From Clostridia bacterium (GTDB lineage Bacteria > Bacillota > Clostridia > DSM-8532), in the NCBI GenBank assembly GCA_026418215.1, contig JAOABT010000326.1, positions 1 through 6,375 on the forward strand: a DNA stretch of 6,375 nucleotides, read 5' to 3'. Each line of letters begins with the position of its first letter. The first letter of the stretch is position 1. The translations under genes were made by a program, and so were the position numbers. Below the pieces are notes generated by a model. It saw only the letters and a program-made list of their open reading frames with translations, was not told the DNA's origin and made no database searches. This document shows, one piece after another, positions 1 through 5,786 of this stretch.

Positions 1-858
1 CCTCTAGACCCAACAGGAGATTTCCCGACCATGACGGCACCCGTGCTGCCTTTGGGACGGGGTTACAATAGGTTAACTTATTATGTCGGGGATCTTTTAT
101 GGACTCATTTTACACGCCATCAGCTGAACTCCTGGAGAGCCTCTATGGGGCTTGCACCAGTTAAGCCCTTTACATTTCCTTACAGGGAAATAAATGGTCA
201 GAAGGTGCCTACACTCTATCCCATAAGCCCATCCGTCGTGCAAAAACCGTCAGGCTGGGGTGAACACATGCATTTAACTGGTTTCTGGTTTTTAGATGAA
301 GCCCAGGCATGGATTCCGCAGCCCGAAATACTACAATTCCTTGACTCTGGCAAAAAACCTCTCTATATTGGTTTCGGAAGCATGGTAGGAGGTTCGTTCA
401 AGAAAGCTCTTCAAATCGTGGCCGAAAGTCTTGAGAAAACAGGGCAAAGGGCTATTCTTTCATCCGGCTGGGGCGGATTGTCCCAGGAAGATCTTCCGAA
501 AAACATCTTGAAAGCTGATTTTATTCCCCATAGCTGGCTGTTTGAGAGAGTTGCGGCAGTCGTTCACCATGGGGGCGCAGGCACCACTGCAGCAGGGCTT
601 CGGGCAGGTGCGCCCACAATTGTCGTACCCTTTGGAGGAGACCAGCCTTTCTGGGGGAAACGGGTGTATGAACTGGGAGCAGGTCCGGCGCCCATTCCAA
701 GGAAAAAGCTTTCTGTTGAGAGGCTGTGCGAGGCCATTGACCAGGCAGTCCACAATGAGAGCATCGGGATGTCTGCCCGCCTTATCAGCAGTAAAATCCA
801 AGCTGAAGACGGAACAGGGGAGGCTGTTAAGAGGATTGAAAGCTGTCGCCGTGTGTAG
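1..858 (+). CDS. UGT80-like glycosyltransferase (GT1 family), 5' end outside window
   Basis: The reading frame is open from base 1, and the residues before the first ATG (base 31) fit the family (a P-T-x-x-F-P stretch ahead of PVLPLG). The gene therefore starts upstream, and the ATG is internal. The visible 285 residues cover the end of the N-terminal domain and the whole nucleotide-sugar-binding C-terminal domain of a GT-B fold enzyme; related enzymes have roughly 400 residues or more. Motifs in order are IGFGSM (367-384), GWGGL, PHSWLF, HHGGAGTT (565-588), FGGDQPFWG (631-657) and GPAPIP. This set is typical of sterol 3-beta-glucosyltransferases and their bacterial relatives, which move a sugar from a UDP- or dTDP-sugar to a lipid or other hydrophobic acceptor at the membrane. 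The H-H-G-G loop and the D-Q pair are the donor-binding residues. The acceptor cannot be told; a glycolipid or secondary metabolite is as likely as a sterol. It is followed by a 373-base gap, so it does not share an operon with the next gene. Confidence 0.9.
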   Translation, partial: PLDPTGDFPTMTAPVLPLGRGYNRLTYYVGDLLWTHFTRHQLNSWRASMGLAPVKPFTFPYREINGQKVPTLYPISPSVVQKPSGWGEHMHLTGFWFLDEAQAWIPQPEILQFLDSGKKPLYIGFGSMVGGSFKKALQIVAESLEKTGQRAILSSGWGGLSQEDLPKNILKADFIPHSWLFERVAAVVHHGGAGTTAAGLRAGAPTIVVPFGGDQPFWGKRVYELGAGPAPIPRKKLSVERLCEAIDQAVHNESIGMSARLISSKIQAEDGTGEAVKRIESCRRV

Positions 859-1231
859 GAAAAGGAAAGCCTTGGTTTGTTAAGCTGTCATTTGTAGTGT
901 AATTCTCTTAAGAAAGAAGGAAGTGCGGGCTATGCCATGTTCCCGCTAGAAACCGCAACGGGTACATAATCTTACTGTTGAGCAAAATCATACAACTTGA
1001 CGCTACATCTCCTTAAAGTTAAAACATCAGAATTACAAACCTGTAAATAGGCGTCCCAAGCCTATAATCAGGTCATTGTGATATGTTTTACGGCTAGTCA
1101 AGCTTCTTTGTTATGTGTTAAGATATTCAAGTATGATTTTTTAAGCTGTGATTAAGCTATTGACATTATCATGAAATAACAACACAGTAGTCTTAAAATA
1201 TCAAAATTTGGAGCTCGTGAGAGGAGAAGCC
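859..1231. other. Gene-free intergenic region upstream of dedA
   Basis: No reading frame of convincing length or family likeness lies here. What can be seen: an imperfect hairpin with GCGGG (925-929) and CCCGC (942-946) arms and no T-tract, so a poor terminator; a promoter-like pair TTGACG (997-1002) and TAAAAC (1020-1025) with a 17-base spacer; a nested dyad at 1039-1073 (listed separately); a TG-T-TAAGAT extended -10-like box (1116-1124) with a weak TAGTCA at 1095-1100; and a perfect TTGACA (1160-1165) with no good -10 at the right distance. The dedA promoter is probably among these, but I cannot choose between them. Confidence 0.5.
1039..1073. other. Nested inverted repeat / hairpin of unknown role
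   Basis: Arms ACCTG (1039-1043) and CAGGT (1069-1073) enclose a second pair, ATAGGC (1047-1052) and GCCTAT (1060-1065). A symmetric 3x3 internal loop separates the pairs, and a 7-base loop lies at the tip. That makes 11 base pairs in a 35-base symmetric structure. No T-tract follows, so it is not a normal intrinsic terminator. It could be a protein-binding dyad or a structured element in a dedA leader transcript. Confidence 0.4.
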
Positions 1232-1891
1232 GTGGATATCATCACACATCTGATAAACTTTATACTGCACATTGATGTTTATTTGGCCCAAATTGTTCAG
1301 CAATATGGAGTTCTGACCTATGTCATTTTGTTTGTGATTATTTTTTGCGAAACAGGACTTGTTGTTACACCCTTTCTACCGGGAGACTCTATGCTTTTTG
1401 CAGCCGGTGCGTTGGCAGTTATCGGTTCCATGAACCTTCCCTTGCTGCTTTTGGTTATATTCATAGCTGCGGTTTTAGGAGATACAGTCAATTATCACAT
1501 TGGCAAGAAGATCGGGATGAGCATTCTTGCTAAAGAAAAGGTTAGATTTATCAATAAAGAATATCTTTATAAAGCCCAGGAGTTCTATAACAAGCACGGC
1601 TCCATGACAATCGTGGTAGCCCGTTTTATACCGATTATAAGAACCTTCGCGCCTTTTGTAGCTGGAATCGGACGCATGAATTACGCGAAATTCATACCCT
1701 ATAACATGTTTGGCGGCGCACTCTGGGTAAGCTTATTCCTCTGCGGAGGCTACTTCTTTGGCAATCTACCGTTTATCAGAGAGCACTTCTCTCTGGTATT
1801 GGTCGCCATCATCTTTATTTCACTGCTCCCCGGCGTTATTGTCTTTCTTAAGGAGCGCAAAGGGAAAAAGAAACAGCCGGATATAGCATAA
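1232..1891 (+). CDS. DedA family membrane protein
   Basis: This 219-residue polytopic membrane protein belongs to the DedA/SNARE-associated family, whose members are proton-dependent transporters; several act as flippases for undecaprenyl phosphate or phospholipids. GTG at 1232 is taken as the start because GAGGAG (1221-1226) lies 5 bases upstream and the protein then begins MDIITHLINFILHID, as in relatives. The in-frame TTG at 1208 and GTG at 1217 lack such a site. The first re-entrant segment holds E40-T-G and LPGD (49-52). The second holds R131-F-I-P134-I-I-R137-T-F-A-P141 and G145. E40, D52, R131 and R137 match the acidic and arginine residues known to be essential in the E. coli DedA proteins YqjA/YghB (E39, D51, R130, R136), so the protein looks functional. 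The tail is basic (KERKGKKKQ) and probably cytoplasmic. It stands alone and converges on ytaF. The exact substrate is not visible. Confidence 0.93.
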   Translation: MDIITHLINFILHIDVYLAQIVQQYGVLTYVILFVIIFCETGLVVTPFLPGDSMLFAAGALAVIGSMNLPLLLLVIFIAAVLGDTVNYHIGKKIGMSILAKEKVRFINKEYLYKAQEFYNKHGSMTIVVARFIPIIRTFAPFVAGIGRMNYAKFIPYNMFGGALWVSLFLCGGYFFGNLPFIREHFSLVLVAIIFISLLPGVIVFLKERKGKKKQPDIA

Positions 1892-1904
1892 ATGAAAATA
1901 TTTT

Positions 1905-1938
1905 AAAGCCCGCCCATCGTTTGATTGGCGGGCTTTTT
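1905..1938. terminator. Bidirectional intrinsic terminator between dedA and ytaF
   Basis: A perfect 10-bp stem, AAAGCCCGCC (1905-1914) with GGCGGGCTTT (1927-1936), closes a 12-base loop and runs into a T-tract on the plus strand. On the minus strand the stem is followed by a weaker TTTAAAATATTTT run. It begins 13 bases after the dedA stop and ends just before the ytaF stop codon (1939-1941), so it can serve both converging genes. Confidence 0.9.
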
Positions 1939-2589
1939 CTATAGCCTTAGAAGCGCAATGATCATAATCAGAATGCCCGGTACCAAGGACAGAACCCTTT
2001 TATTGATTCTGATGGCTGAAGCTGCTTTTCGGCCCAAAAATGTTCCTGTATAAAGAAAGATAAGCTGAACCAAACCGATGATGATGGGGATGAGGGGGGC
2101 TGTCATACCGGACATAGCGCTTCCTATGCTCGCGCCAATGGCATCGACAGACAGCGCAAATGCAAGCAGCAGGGATTCCTTGATGTCAATAGTGCCTGAA
2201 TGGTCAATATCACCGGTATCAGGGTTCTTAATAACCTGTATGGTGATGCCTAGAGATTTAATCACAATCTTTAAGACAGTTCTCTCCTGGAAGAGGTCTT
2301 CATGCTCAACGATCTTGGGCTTATCTTTTTTAAGCAAGGCTTGCAGGACAGTGTAAAGCCCAACGCTAAATAGTATGATAATACCCAGCAGCTTCTCAGC
2401 TCCGGAAGAGATGACAGCAGCCATCCACTTTCCAAAGGCGAGTGCCAATGCGGAGTAAGCCACTGAAAAGAAGCATATGACCGCTTTGGACAGTAGGGGG
2501 ATTTTTACTTTCCGGATGCCATACGCAATACCTACGCCCAGGGAGTCAATGCTTAAGGAAACTGCCAGCAGTGCTATTGAAAACAGCAT
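1939..2589 (-). CDS. ytaF: YtaF-type sporulation membrane protein (MntP-like fold)
   Basis: This 216-residue membrane protein has two homologous halves, as in the DUF204/MntP family. The first repeat reads LAVSLSIDSLGVGIA (about residues 8-22) and the second LAFALSVDAIGASIG (about 141-155), each with a conserved Asp in a membrane helix (D15, D148). The long cytoplasmic or intermembrane linker holds G-D-I-D-H-S-G-T-I-D-I-K-E (125-137), an almost textbook EF-hand loop (D126, D128, S130, D134, E137) and a feature I associate with the YtaF branch rather than with manganese exporter MntP. The start ATG (2587-2589) has AGGAG 8 bases upstream (complement of 2598-2602). YtaF belongs to the mother-cell sporulation genes of Bacillus, but its biochemical role is unsettled; divalent-cation handling is an inference from the fold. 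It is transcribed away from the marR operon. A TATAAT/CATATAAT box lies about 36 bases upstream. Confidence 0.88.
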   Translation of the reverse strand: MLFSIALLAVSLSIDSLGVGIAYGIRKVKIPLLSKAVICFFSVAYSALALAFGKWMAAVISSGAEKLLGIIILFSVGLYTVLQALLKKDKPKIVEHEDLFQERTVLKIVIKSLGITIQVIKNPDTGDIDHSGTIDIKESLLLAFALSVDAIGASIGSAMSGMTAPLIPIIIGLVQLIFLYTGTFLGRKAASAIRINKRVLSLVPGILIMIIALLRL

Positions 2590-2625
2590 ATATCCAGCTC
2601 CTGCTCTATCAGAATCGTCGCTTTC

Positions 2626-2633
2626 ATTATATG
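2626..2633 (-). promoter_or_regulatory. Possible -10 box for ytaF
   Basis: On the minus strand this reads CATATAAT, containing a perfect TATAAT, about 36 bases before the ytaF start codon. No good sigma-A -35 hexamer sits 16-18 bases upstream. CATATAAT also fits the CATAnnnT shape of sigma-K -10 elements and is loosely like those of sigma-E, which would suit a sporulation gene. The sigma factor cannot be decided from one site. Confidence 0.4.
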
Positions 2634-2692
2634 AGCTGCAAGGTCTTTTTGTTTTCCTTCATTAGAAGTAGGTTAGAAATGCCAATTGAGCA

Positions 2693-2721
2693 TTGACATT
2701 TAAAAGCATAGGTAATATATT
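2693..2721 (+). promoter_or_regulatory. Sigma-A promoter of the marR-flavodoxin operon
   Basis: A perfect -35 TTGACA (2693-2698) and a -10 TATATT (2716-2721) are separated by exactly 17 bases, predicting a start of transcription near 2728 and a leader of roughly 37 bases before the GTG at 2765. The -10 lies inside the left operator palindrome, so repressor binding should block RNA polymerase. Confidence 0.85.
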
Positions 2722-2746
2722 ACTTATATAAGTAACATGTTACCTA
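2709..2746. promoter_or_regulatory. Twin palindromic operator, probable MarR autoregulatory site
   Basis: Two 18-bp palindromes, TAGGTAATATATTACTTA (2709-2726) and TAAGTAACATGTTACCTA (2729-2746), each have one mismatched pair. Their shared form is TARGTAAYATRTTACYTA. The centres are 20 bp apart, about two helical turns. The 38 bp as a whole is also a near-perfect palindrome (17 of 19 pairs), and its centre forms a third 12-bp palindrome, ACTTATATAAGT (2722-2733). The left site covers the -10 and the right site covers the predicted transcription start. MarR dimers typically bind such 16-20 bp dyads, so the protein encoded next door is the obvious ligand. Binding is inferred. Confidence 0.8.
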
Positions 2747-2764
2747 AGTTAGGGAGAGGCTATT

Positions 2765-3244
2765 GTGGAAAAACCAAATGTAATCAACTACAGACAAATG
2801 ATTTTCGGAACGCTGTTTGTTTTGCCTAACAAGCTTCAAAAGCTTATGGACAGAGGCTTGTGCCAGTATGATGTCACGAGCAAGCAGTGGTTTTTGACAT
2901 CGGTCATCGAATACCTTTTCAAAAGCCCTCCGACCCTGAACGAGCTGGCAAAAACCATGGGCTATTCTCACCAAAATGTCAAACAGGTTGCCTTAAAGCT
3001 TGAGGGTAAAGGCTTTCTCAGAATGGACAAGGACAAGAAGGATCAACGCGCATTAAGGCTTCGCCTGACCGAAAAAAGCTACAAGTTTTGGGAGGCCCTG
3101 CATGGAGAATCCGAGCAATTCATGGACGGCATGTACGAGGGCTTAAGCGGTGAAGAGCTGGCAATGCTCAGTAAGGCCCTTCAAAAGATCACTACCAATC
3201 TTGAAAAAATGGAAATGGATAACCCGGAGGAGGAAGAGACATGA
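2765..3244 (+). CDS. MarR family transcriptional regulator
   Basis: This 159-residue winged helix-turn-helix protein starts at GTG, with AGGGAGAGG (2751-2759) just upstream. Helix 1 (about 8-31) should form part of the dimer interface. VTSKQWFLT (37-45) is the family's typical helix-2 segment, the recognition helix region is about 57-79 (TLNELAKTMGYSHQNVKQVALKL), and the wing carries DKKDQRALRLRLT (90-102), the MarR D-x-R-A signature. The end is strongly acidic (NPEEEET), partly because GGAGGAGG (3226-3233), the binding site for the next gene, is coded there. The only cysteine is C33, between helices 1 and 2 and not in the helix-1 position of OhrR/MgrA sensors, so a classic peroxide switch is not evident; the signal is unknown. 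The stop overlaps the next start (ATGA), indicating translational coupling. It probably represses its own operon through the palindromes at 2709-2746. Confidence 0.93.
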   Translation: MEKPNVINYRQMIFGTLFVLPNKLQKLMDRGLCQYDVTSKQWFLTSVIEYLFKSPPTLNELAKTMGYSHQNVKQVALKLEGKGFLRMDKDKKDQRALRLRLTEKSYKFWEALHGESEQFMDGMYEGLSGEELAMLSKALQKITTNLEKMEMDNPEEEET

Positions 3245-3732
3245 AGAATCTGATTATTTTTAGTTCAACCTATGGTTATACCGAAAAATGCGCACAGGAC
3301 CTTGCAGGCAAGCTGAAGGCCCAGACCGAAACCGTCAATATTAAAAACGCCAAGACCTTGGACATGAGCCATTATGACAACGTCATTATTGGAGGTTCCA
3401 TCTACATGGGACAGCTCAACAAGGAGCTTAAGGGCTTTATGGAAAGTTATAAGCAGGAATTGTTACAAAAGCGCCTTGGATTCTTTATTTGCTGCGGTTT
3501 TCCAGAGCAGCTCAAGCAGCATATTGAGATGAACATCCCAAAGGAACTGCTTCAAAAATCAGTTGCCACCGAATGCTTCGGCGGGCAGATGGATATTTCA
3601 AAAATGGGCTTCATGCACAAAATGATTACGAAAATGGTCACTAAAGCAACGGCCAAGAATGGCACAGCACGCATGCCCGAGCCCATGCTTCAAAACATTG
3701 AGAAAATGGCACAAGCATTCAATAACGCTTAA
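3241..3732 (+). CDS. HemG-like flavodoxin domain protein
   Basis: This 163-residue flavodoxin-fold protein has no signal or membrane helix and is probably cytoplasmic. It starts with strand 1 and the FMN-phosphate loop, MKNLIIFSSTYGYTEKCA (S8-S-T-Y-G-Y-T14). It continues with YDNVIIGGSIYMGQLNKEL (45-63), equivalent to the second flavin loop, and GFFICCGFPE (80-89) near the third, with vicinal Cys84-Cys85. This layout, and the region after about residue 115 (FMHKMITKMVTKAT then a terminal helix), resemble the Flavodoxin_5 family that includes HemG, the menaquinone-dependent protoporphyrinogen oxidase. No other heme gene is nearby, so I do not assign HemG activity. The start ATG overlaps the marR stop by 4 bases and uses the GGAGGAGG inside marR, 7 bases away. 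A role in electron transfer or quinone reduction under MarR control is inferred. Confidence 0.9.
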   Translation: MKNLIIFSSTYGYTEKCAQDLAGKLKAQTETVNIKNAKTLDMSHYDNVIIGGSIYMGQLNKELKGFMESYKQELLQKRLGFFICCGFPEQLKQHIEMNIPKELLQKSVATECFGGQMDISKMGFMHKMITKMVTKATAKNGTARMPEPMLQNIEKMAQAFNNA

Positions 3733-3750
3733 GAATAGAGGCATAAAGTA

Positions 3751-4305
3751 ATGAAATTCGTAAAAAAATTCTTTAAAATCGTACTTATCGCATTTCTGGC
3801 GATGCTGGTTGCAATGGGCGGCCTTGTGCTCTTCATGAATAGTGCAAATGGCGATAAGGGAGATAACAAGACCGTTCTGGCATCTGTTGATGAGAATGCG
3901 CCAAAGGCTCTTGTGGTCTATCAGCCTTCCATCTCCAAAAACTCCGACAAGGTTGCTAAAGCCATTGCCCAAGGCCTGAATGAAAAAGGCTATGAGGTCA
4001 CGCTTAACTATCCTGGCAAGCATCTTGATACCTCACTTTCAGAGTATGACCTGGTTGTTTTCGGTTCTGTTGTTTACGCAGGCCAGCCGGCAAAGGCCTT
4101 AGCGGACTATATGGCGACAGTGAAGGCCTATGCTCCCAGGGTTGCCCTGTTTTCGGTAGGCGGATTAGACCAGTCCCCCGAGCTTGATGCGCTGGAGAAG
4201 CTGGTAGTGGGGTCCTCCGTGGAAAGCAAAACCAAATTCACAACCAAAAACCAGGATATGGTCAAAGAGGCGAAAGCTCTGGGTCTGAGCCTCGCCTCCA
4301 GGTAA
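3751..4305 (+). CDS. Membrane-anchored flavodoxin-like protein
   Basis: The protein has 184 residues. A basic start (K2, K5, K6, K9) is followed by one hydrophobic helix (about 8-29), a short polar linker (30-50) and a flavodoxin fold: ALVVYQPSISKNSDKVAKAI (53-72, FMN-phosphate loop), YDLVVFGSVVYAGQPAKAL (99-117, second flavin loop) and RVALFSVGGLDQSPE (130-144, third loop). The positive-inside rule places the amino end in the cytoplasm and the flavodoxin domain outside, which is unusual for an FMN protein. There is no lipobox cysteine and no convincing signal peptidase site, so a signal anchor is more likely than a secreted form. AGAGG (3737-3741) lies 9 bases before the ATG, 18 bases after the previous stop. 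Its neighbour is another flavodoxin-fold protein, so the two may exchange electrons across or at the membrane (inference). FMN binding is predicted, not shown. Confidence 0.85.
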   Translation: MKFVKKFFKIVLIAFLAMLVAMGGLVLFMNSANGDKGDNKTVLASVDENAPKALVVYQPSISKNSDKVAKAIAQGLNEKGYEVTLNYPGKHLDTSLSEYDLVVFGSVVYAGQPAKALADYMATVKAYAPRVALFSVGGLDQSPELDALEKLVVGSSVESKTKFTTKNQDMVKEAKALGLSLASR

Positions 4306-4311
4306 GAGGCA

Positions 4312-4908
4312 ATGGTTGCTGTTGTTAATGCTTTAACCGCTCTGCGCCTGACTTTAAGCTTCTTCGTATACAGTGGTATTGTTAACCATCAACCTTTTTG
4401 GTTGACCCTGATTCTTTGCGGTGTAATAGGACTTTCGGATTGGCTTGATGGCAGGCTAGCCCGGCGTTTCCATGCTGAAACCCGTGTGGGGGCTGTCCTA
4501 GACGTAGCTGCAGATCTAGCATTTATGATTCTTTCCTATTCTGCCTTGTGCCAGCGTGGACTGCTTCCCGCAGGAGTTTTAGTATTAGTCATCTATAAAT
4601 TTGCGGAATTCTGCACGACATCCTATTTGGCTTCAAGGGGGAAAAACGGAAAGTCTGTCTTTATCTCTGACCCCTTGGGAAGAGCGGCAGCGTTCCTTTT
4701 TTACACCCTTCCTGCTGCTGTAGCGATGGTTCAAATAGTTATTCCGCGTTTTAACAGCTTACTTCTATTAGCTTATCTGTGCGTGCTCATTCCCCTGGTT
4801 GGGTTATCCTCAATAAGACGCATAGGTTGGCTTCTTAATCAGGGCCCACTTGGGCAAAAGGCTATCAAACCTACCATACGAGCGCTGGATCAACAACAAG
4901 GTTTGTAG
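4312..4908 (+). CDS. CDP-alcohol phosphatidyltransferase family protein
   Basis: This 198-residue integral membrane enzyme joins a CDP-linked lipid to an alcohol, as in phospholipid synthesis. The full family signature D-x2-D-G-x2-A-R-x8-G-x3-D-x3-D is intact: D43-W-L-D46-G47-R-L-A50-R51, then G60, D64 and D68. The aspartates hold the metal ions and D68 is the likely catalytic base. The start also fits, because NALTALRL (6-13) matches the N-x-L-T-x-x-R opening of PgsA/PssA-type enzymes. About six hydrophobic segments can be seen. The alcohol (glycerol phosphate, serine, inositol or other) cannot be read from the sequence, so no symbol is given. The ATG follows the previous stop by 6 bases. 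AAGAGG ends only 2 bases before it, so the ribosome probably uses the AGG at 4300-4302 inside the preceding gene or arrives by coupling. It is the fourth gene of the marR run. Confidence 0.9.
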   Translation: MVAVVNALTALRLTLSFFVYSGIVNHQPFWLTLILCGVIGLSDWLDGRLARRFHAETRVGAVLDVAADLAFMILSYSALCQRGLLPAGVLVLVIYKFAEFCTTSYLASRGKNGKSVFISDPLGRAAAFLFYTLPAAVAMVQIVIPRFNSLLLLAYLCVLIPLVGLSSIRRIGWLLNQGPLGQKAIKPTIRALDQQQGL

Positions 4909-4938
4909 AAGTTGATGGTTATGACAAAGGCGCACAAG

Positions 4939-4947
4939 TGGTATAAT
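4939..4947 (+). promoter_or_regulatory. Extended -10 promoter element for the hemolysin III gene
   Basis: TGGTATAAT is a perfect extended -10 (TG-n-TATAAT) placed 31-39 bases before the preferred start codons. No strong -35 is visible (TTATGA at 4919-4924 gives a 17-base spacer but few matches); extended -10 promoters often manage without one. Transcription would begin near 4954, so the upstream in-frame codons (4912-4977) would be leader rather than coding. Confidence 0.6.
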
Positions 4948-4983
4948 AAGGCATGTCAATCTTTTTACCAAAGGAGAATGAGC

Positions 4984-5691
4984 TTGAAGGAAGCTGATGG
5001 TATCACCAATTCCCCGGCCTATGAGGGGATCAAAGAAGGAAAGGCCGAAAAAGGCAAGAACTACGTCTACAGTCTTGGCGAAGAAATCGCCAATGCGACC
5101 ACTCACGGCCCCATGGCAGCACTGGCGCTATTCCTGCTCCCGGTTGCGGCCATACGCGCTTACTTGAAGGGCGGCGTTCTGGATGCTGTCGGTGTTAGCC
5201 TGTTTGTTATTTCGGTATTTCTGATGTTTATGGCATCAACCCTTTACCATGTTATGGCTGTGGGGACACGTCACAAGTTTATCTTTAAGATTCTTGATCA
5301 TATTTTTATCTATGTCGCTATTGCGGGAACCTATACACCCGTGGCGCTGTGCATTATCGGCGGGTGGCAGGGCATCCTCATTACGATCCTGCAGTGGGGA
5401 ATGGTCTTGTTTGGCATTCTCTATAAATCCATCTCAAGACGTTCCATTCCCAAGGTGAGCTTGACAATTTATCTGGTTATGGGCTGGACGATTATCTTTT
5501 TCATGCCCATTCTTCTGGCAAAAGCGCCCACACCGCTTTTGCTGCTTATTTCTTTGGGCGGAGTTTTTTACTCGGCGGGGGCCTATTTCTATGCCAAGAA
5601 GGGTGTCAAGTACCATCACATGGTCTGGCATTTCTTTGTGAATCTCGGCGCCATCAGCCATTTTATCGGTATTGTGTTTTTCCTTCGCTAA
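4984..5691 (+). CDS. Hemolysin III / PAQR-family membrane protein
   Basis: This seven-helix membrane protein of the HlyIII (YqfA/YplQ, PAQR-like) family has 235 residues from the chosen start. TTG at 4984 is preferred because AAAGGAG (4970-4976) lies 7 bases upstream; ATG at 4978 is only 1 base from that site, and the frame stays open back to 4912. All metal-site residues of the family are present: ASTLYH (84-89, S85 and H89), D105 in the LDHIFIYVAIAGTYTP stretch (104-119), and H212-M-V-W-H216 near the end. THGP (40-43) opens helix 1. The Ser/His/Asp zinc site suggests a ceramidase-like hydrolase superfamily member; the haemolysin name comes from a Bacillus cereus relative and need not reflect its job. 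Bacterial members have been tied to membrane-lipid homeostasis, which suits the phosphatidyltransferase just upstream. The roughly 25-residue charged cytoplasmic lead is longer than usual. It may be read both from the operon and from the promoter at 4939-4947. Confidence 0.9.
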   Translation: MKEADGITNSPAYEGIKEGKAEKGKNYVYSLGEEIANATTHGPMAALALFLLPVAAIRAYLKGGVLDAVGVSLFVISVFLMFMASTLYHVMAVGTRHKFIFKILDHIFIYVAIAGTYTPVALCIIGGWQGILITILQWGMVLFGILYKSISRRSIPKVSLTIYLVMGWTIIFFMPILLAKAPTPLLLLISLGGVFYSAGAYFYAKKGVKYHHMVWHFFVNLGAISHFIGIVFFLR

Positions 5692-5699
5692 GGCGGCAC

Positions 5700-5716
5700 C
5701 AGACATGGAATGTCTG
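5700..5716. other. Short hairpin after the hemolysin III gene
   Basis: CAGACAT (5700-5706) and ATGTCTG (5710-5716) form a perfect 7-bp stem with a GGA loop, 9 bases after the stop codon. No T-tract follows, so it is at best a weak terminator or an RNA 3'-end stabiliser. It is the only terminator-like structure I see at the end of the marR operon. Confidence 0.35.
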
Positions 5717-5786
5717 TGAATTGAACGCAGAACAAATCGGCTTATGATGTAATGATGCGTGCCATATAAGTTGGCTATGACTGGCA

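Noticed and set aside
460..801. Reverse-strand and +2-frame open frames inside the glycosyltransferase gene
   Set aside because: Their translations show no family likeness and lie opposite a strongly conserved coding region; they are shadows.
925..946. GCGGG/CCCGC hairpin as terminator of the glycosyltransferase gene
   Set aside because: The stem is only 5 bp with a 12-base loop and no T-tract.
1160..1199. TTGACA with TAAAAT as the dedA promoter
   Set aside because: The spacing is 28 bases, far beyond the 16-18 needed, so the pair cannot work together as a sigma-A promoter.
2765..3244. OhrR/MgrA-type cysteine peroxide sensor
   Set aside because: The only cysteine (C33) is not in the helix-1 position of those sensors, so a thiol switch is not supported by sequence alone.
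3241..3732. Assigning hemG (protoporphyrinogen oxidase)
   Set aside because: The fold and length fit, but there is no heme gene context and key specificity residues cannot be verified here.
3598..4023. 141-residue minus-strand open frame across the two flavodoxin genes
   Set aside because: It is antisense to two convincing genes, has no motif, and its residue mix (many His, Cys, Phe) is typical of a shadow frame.
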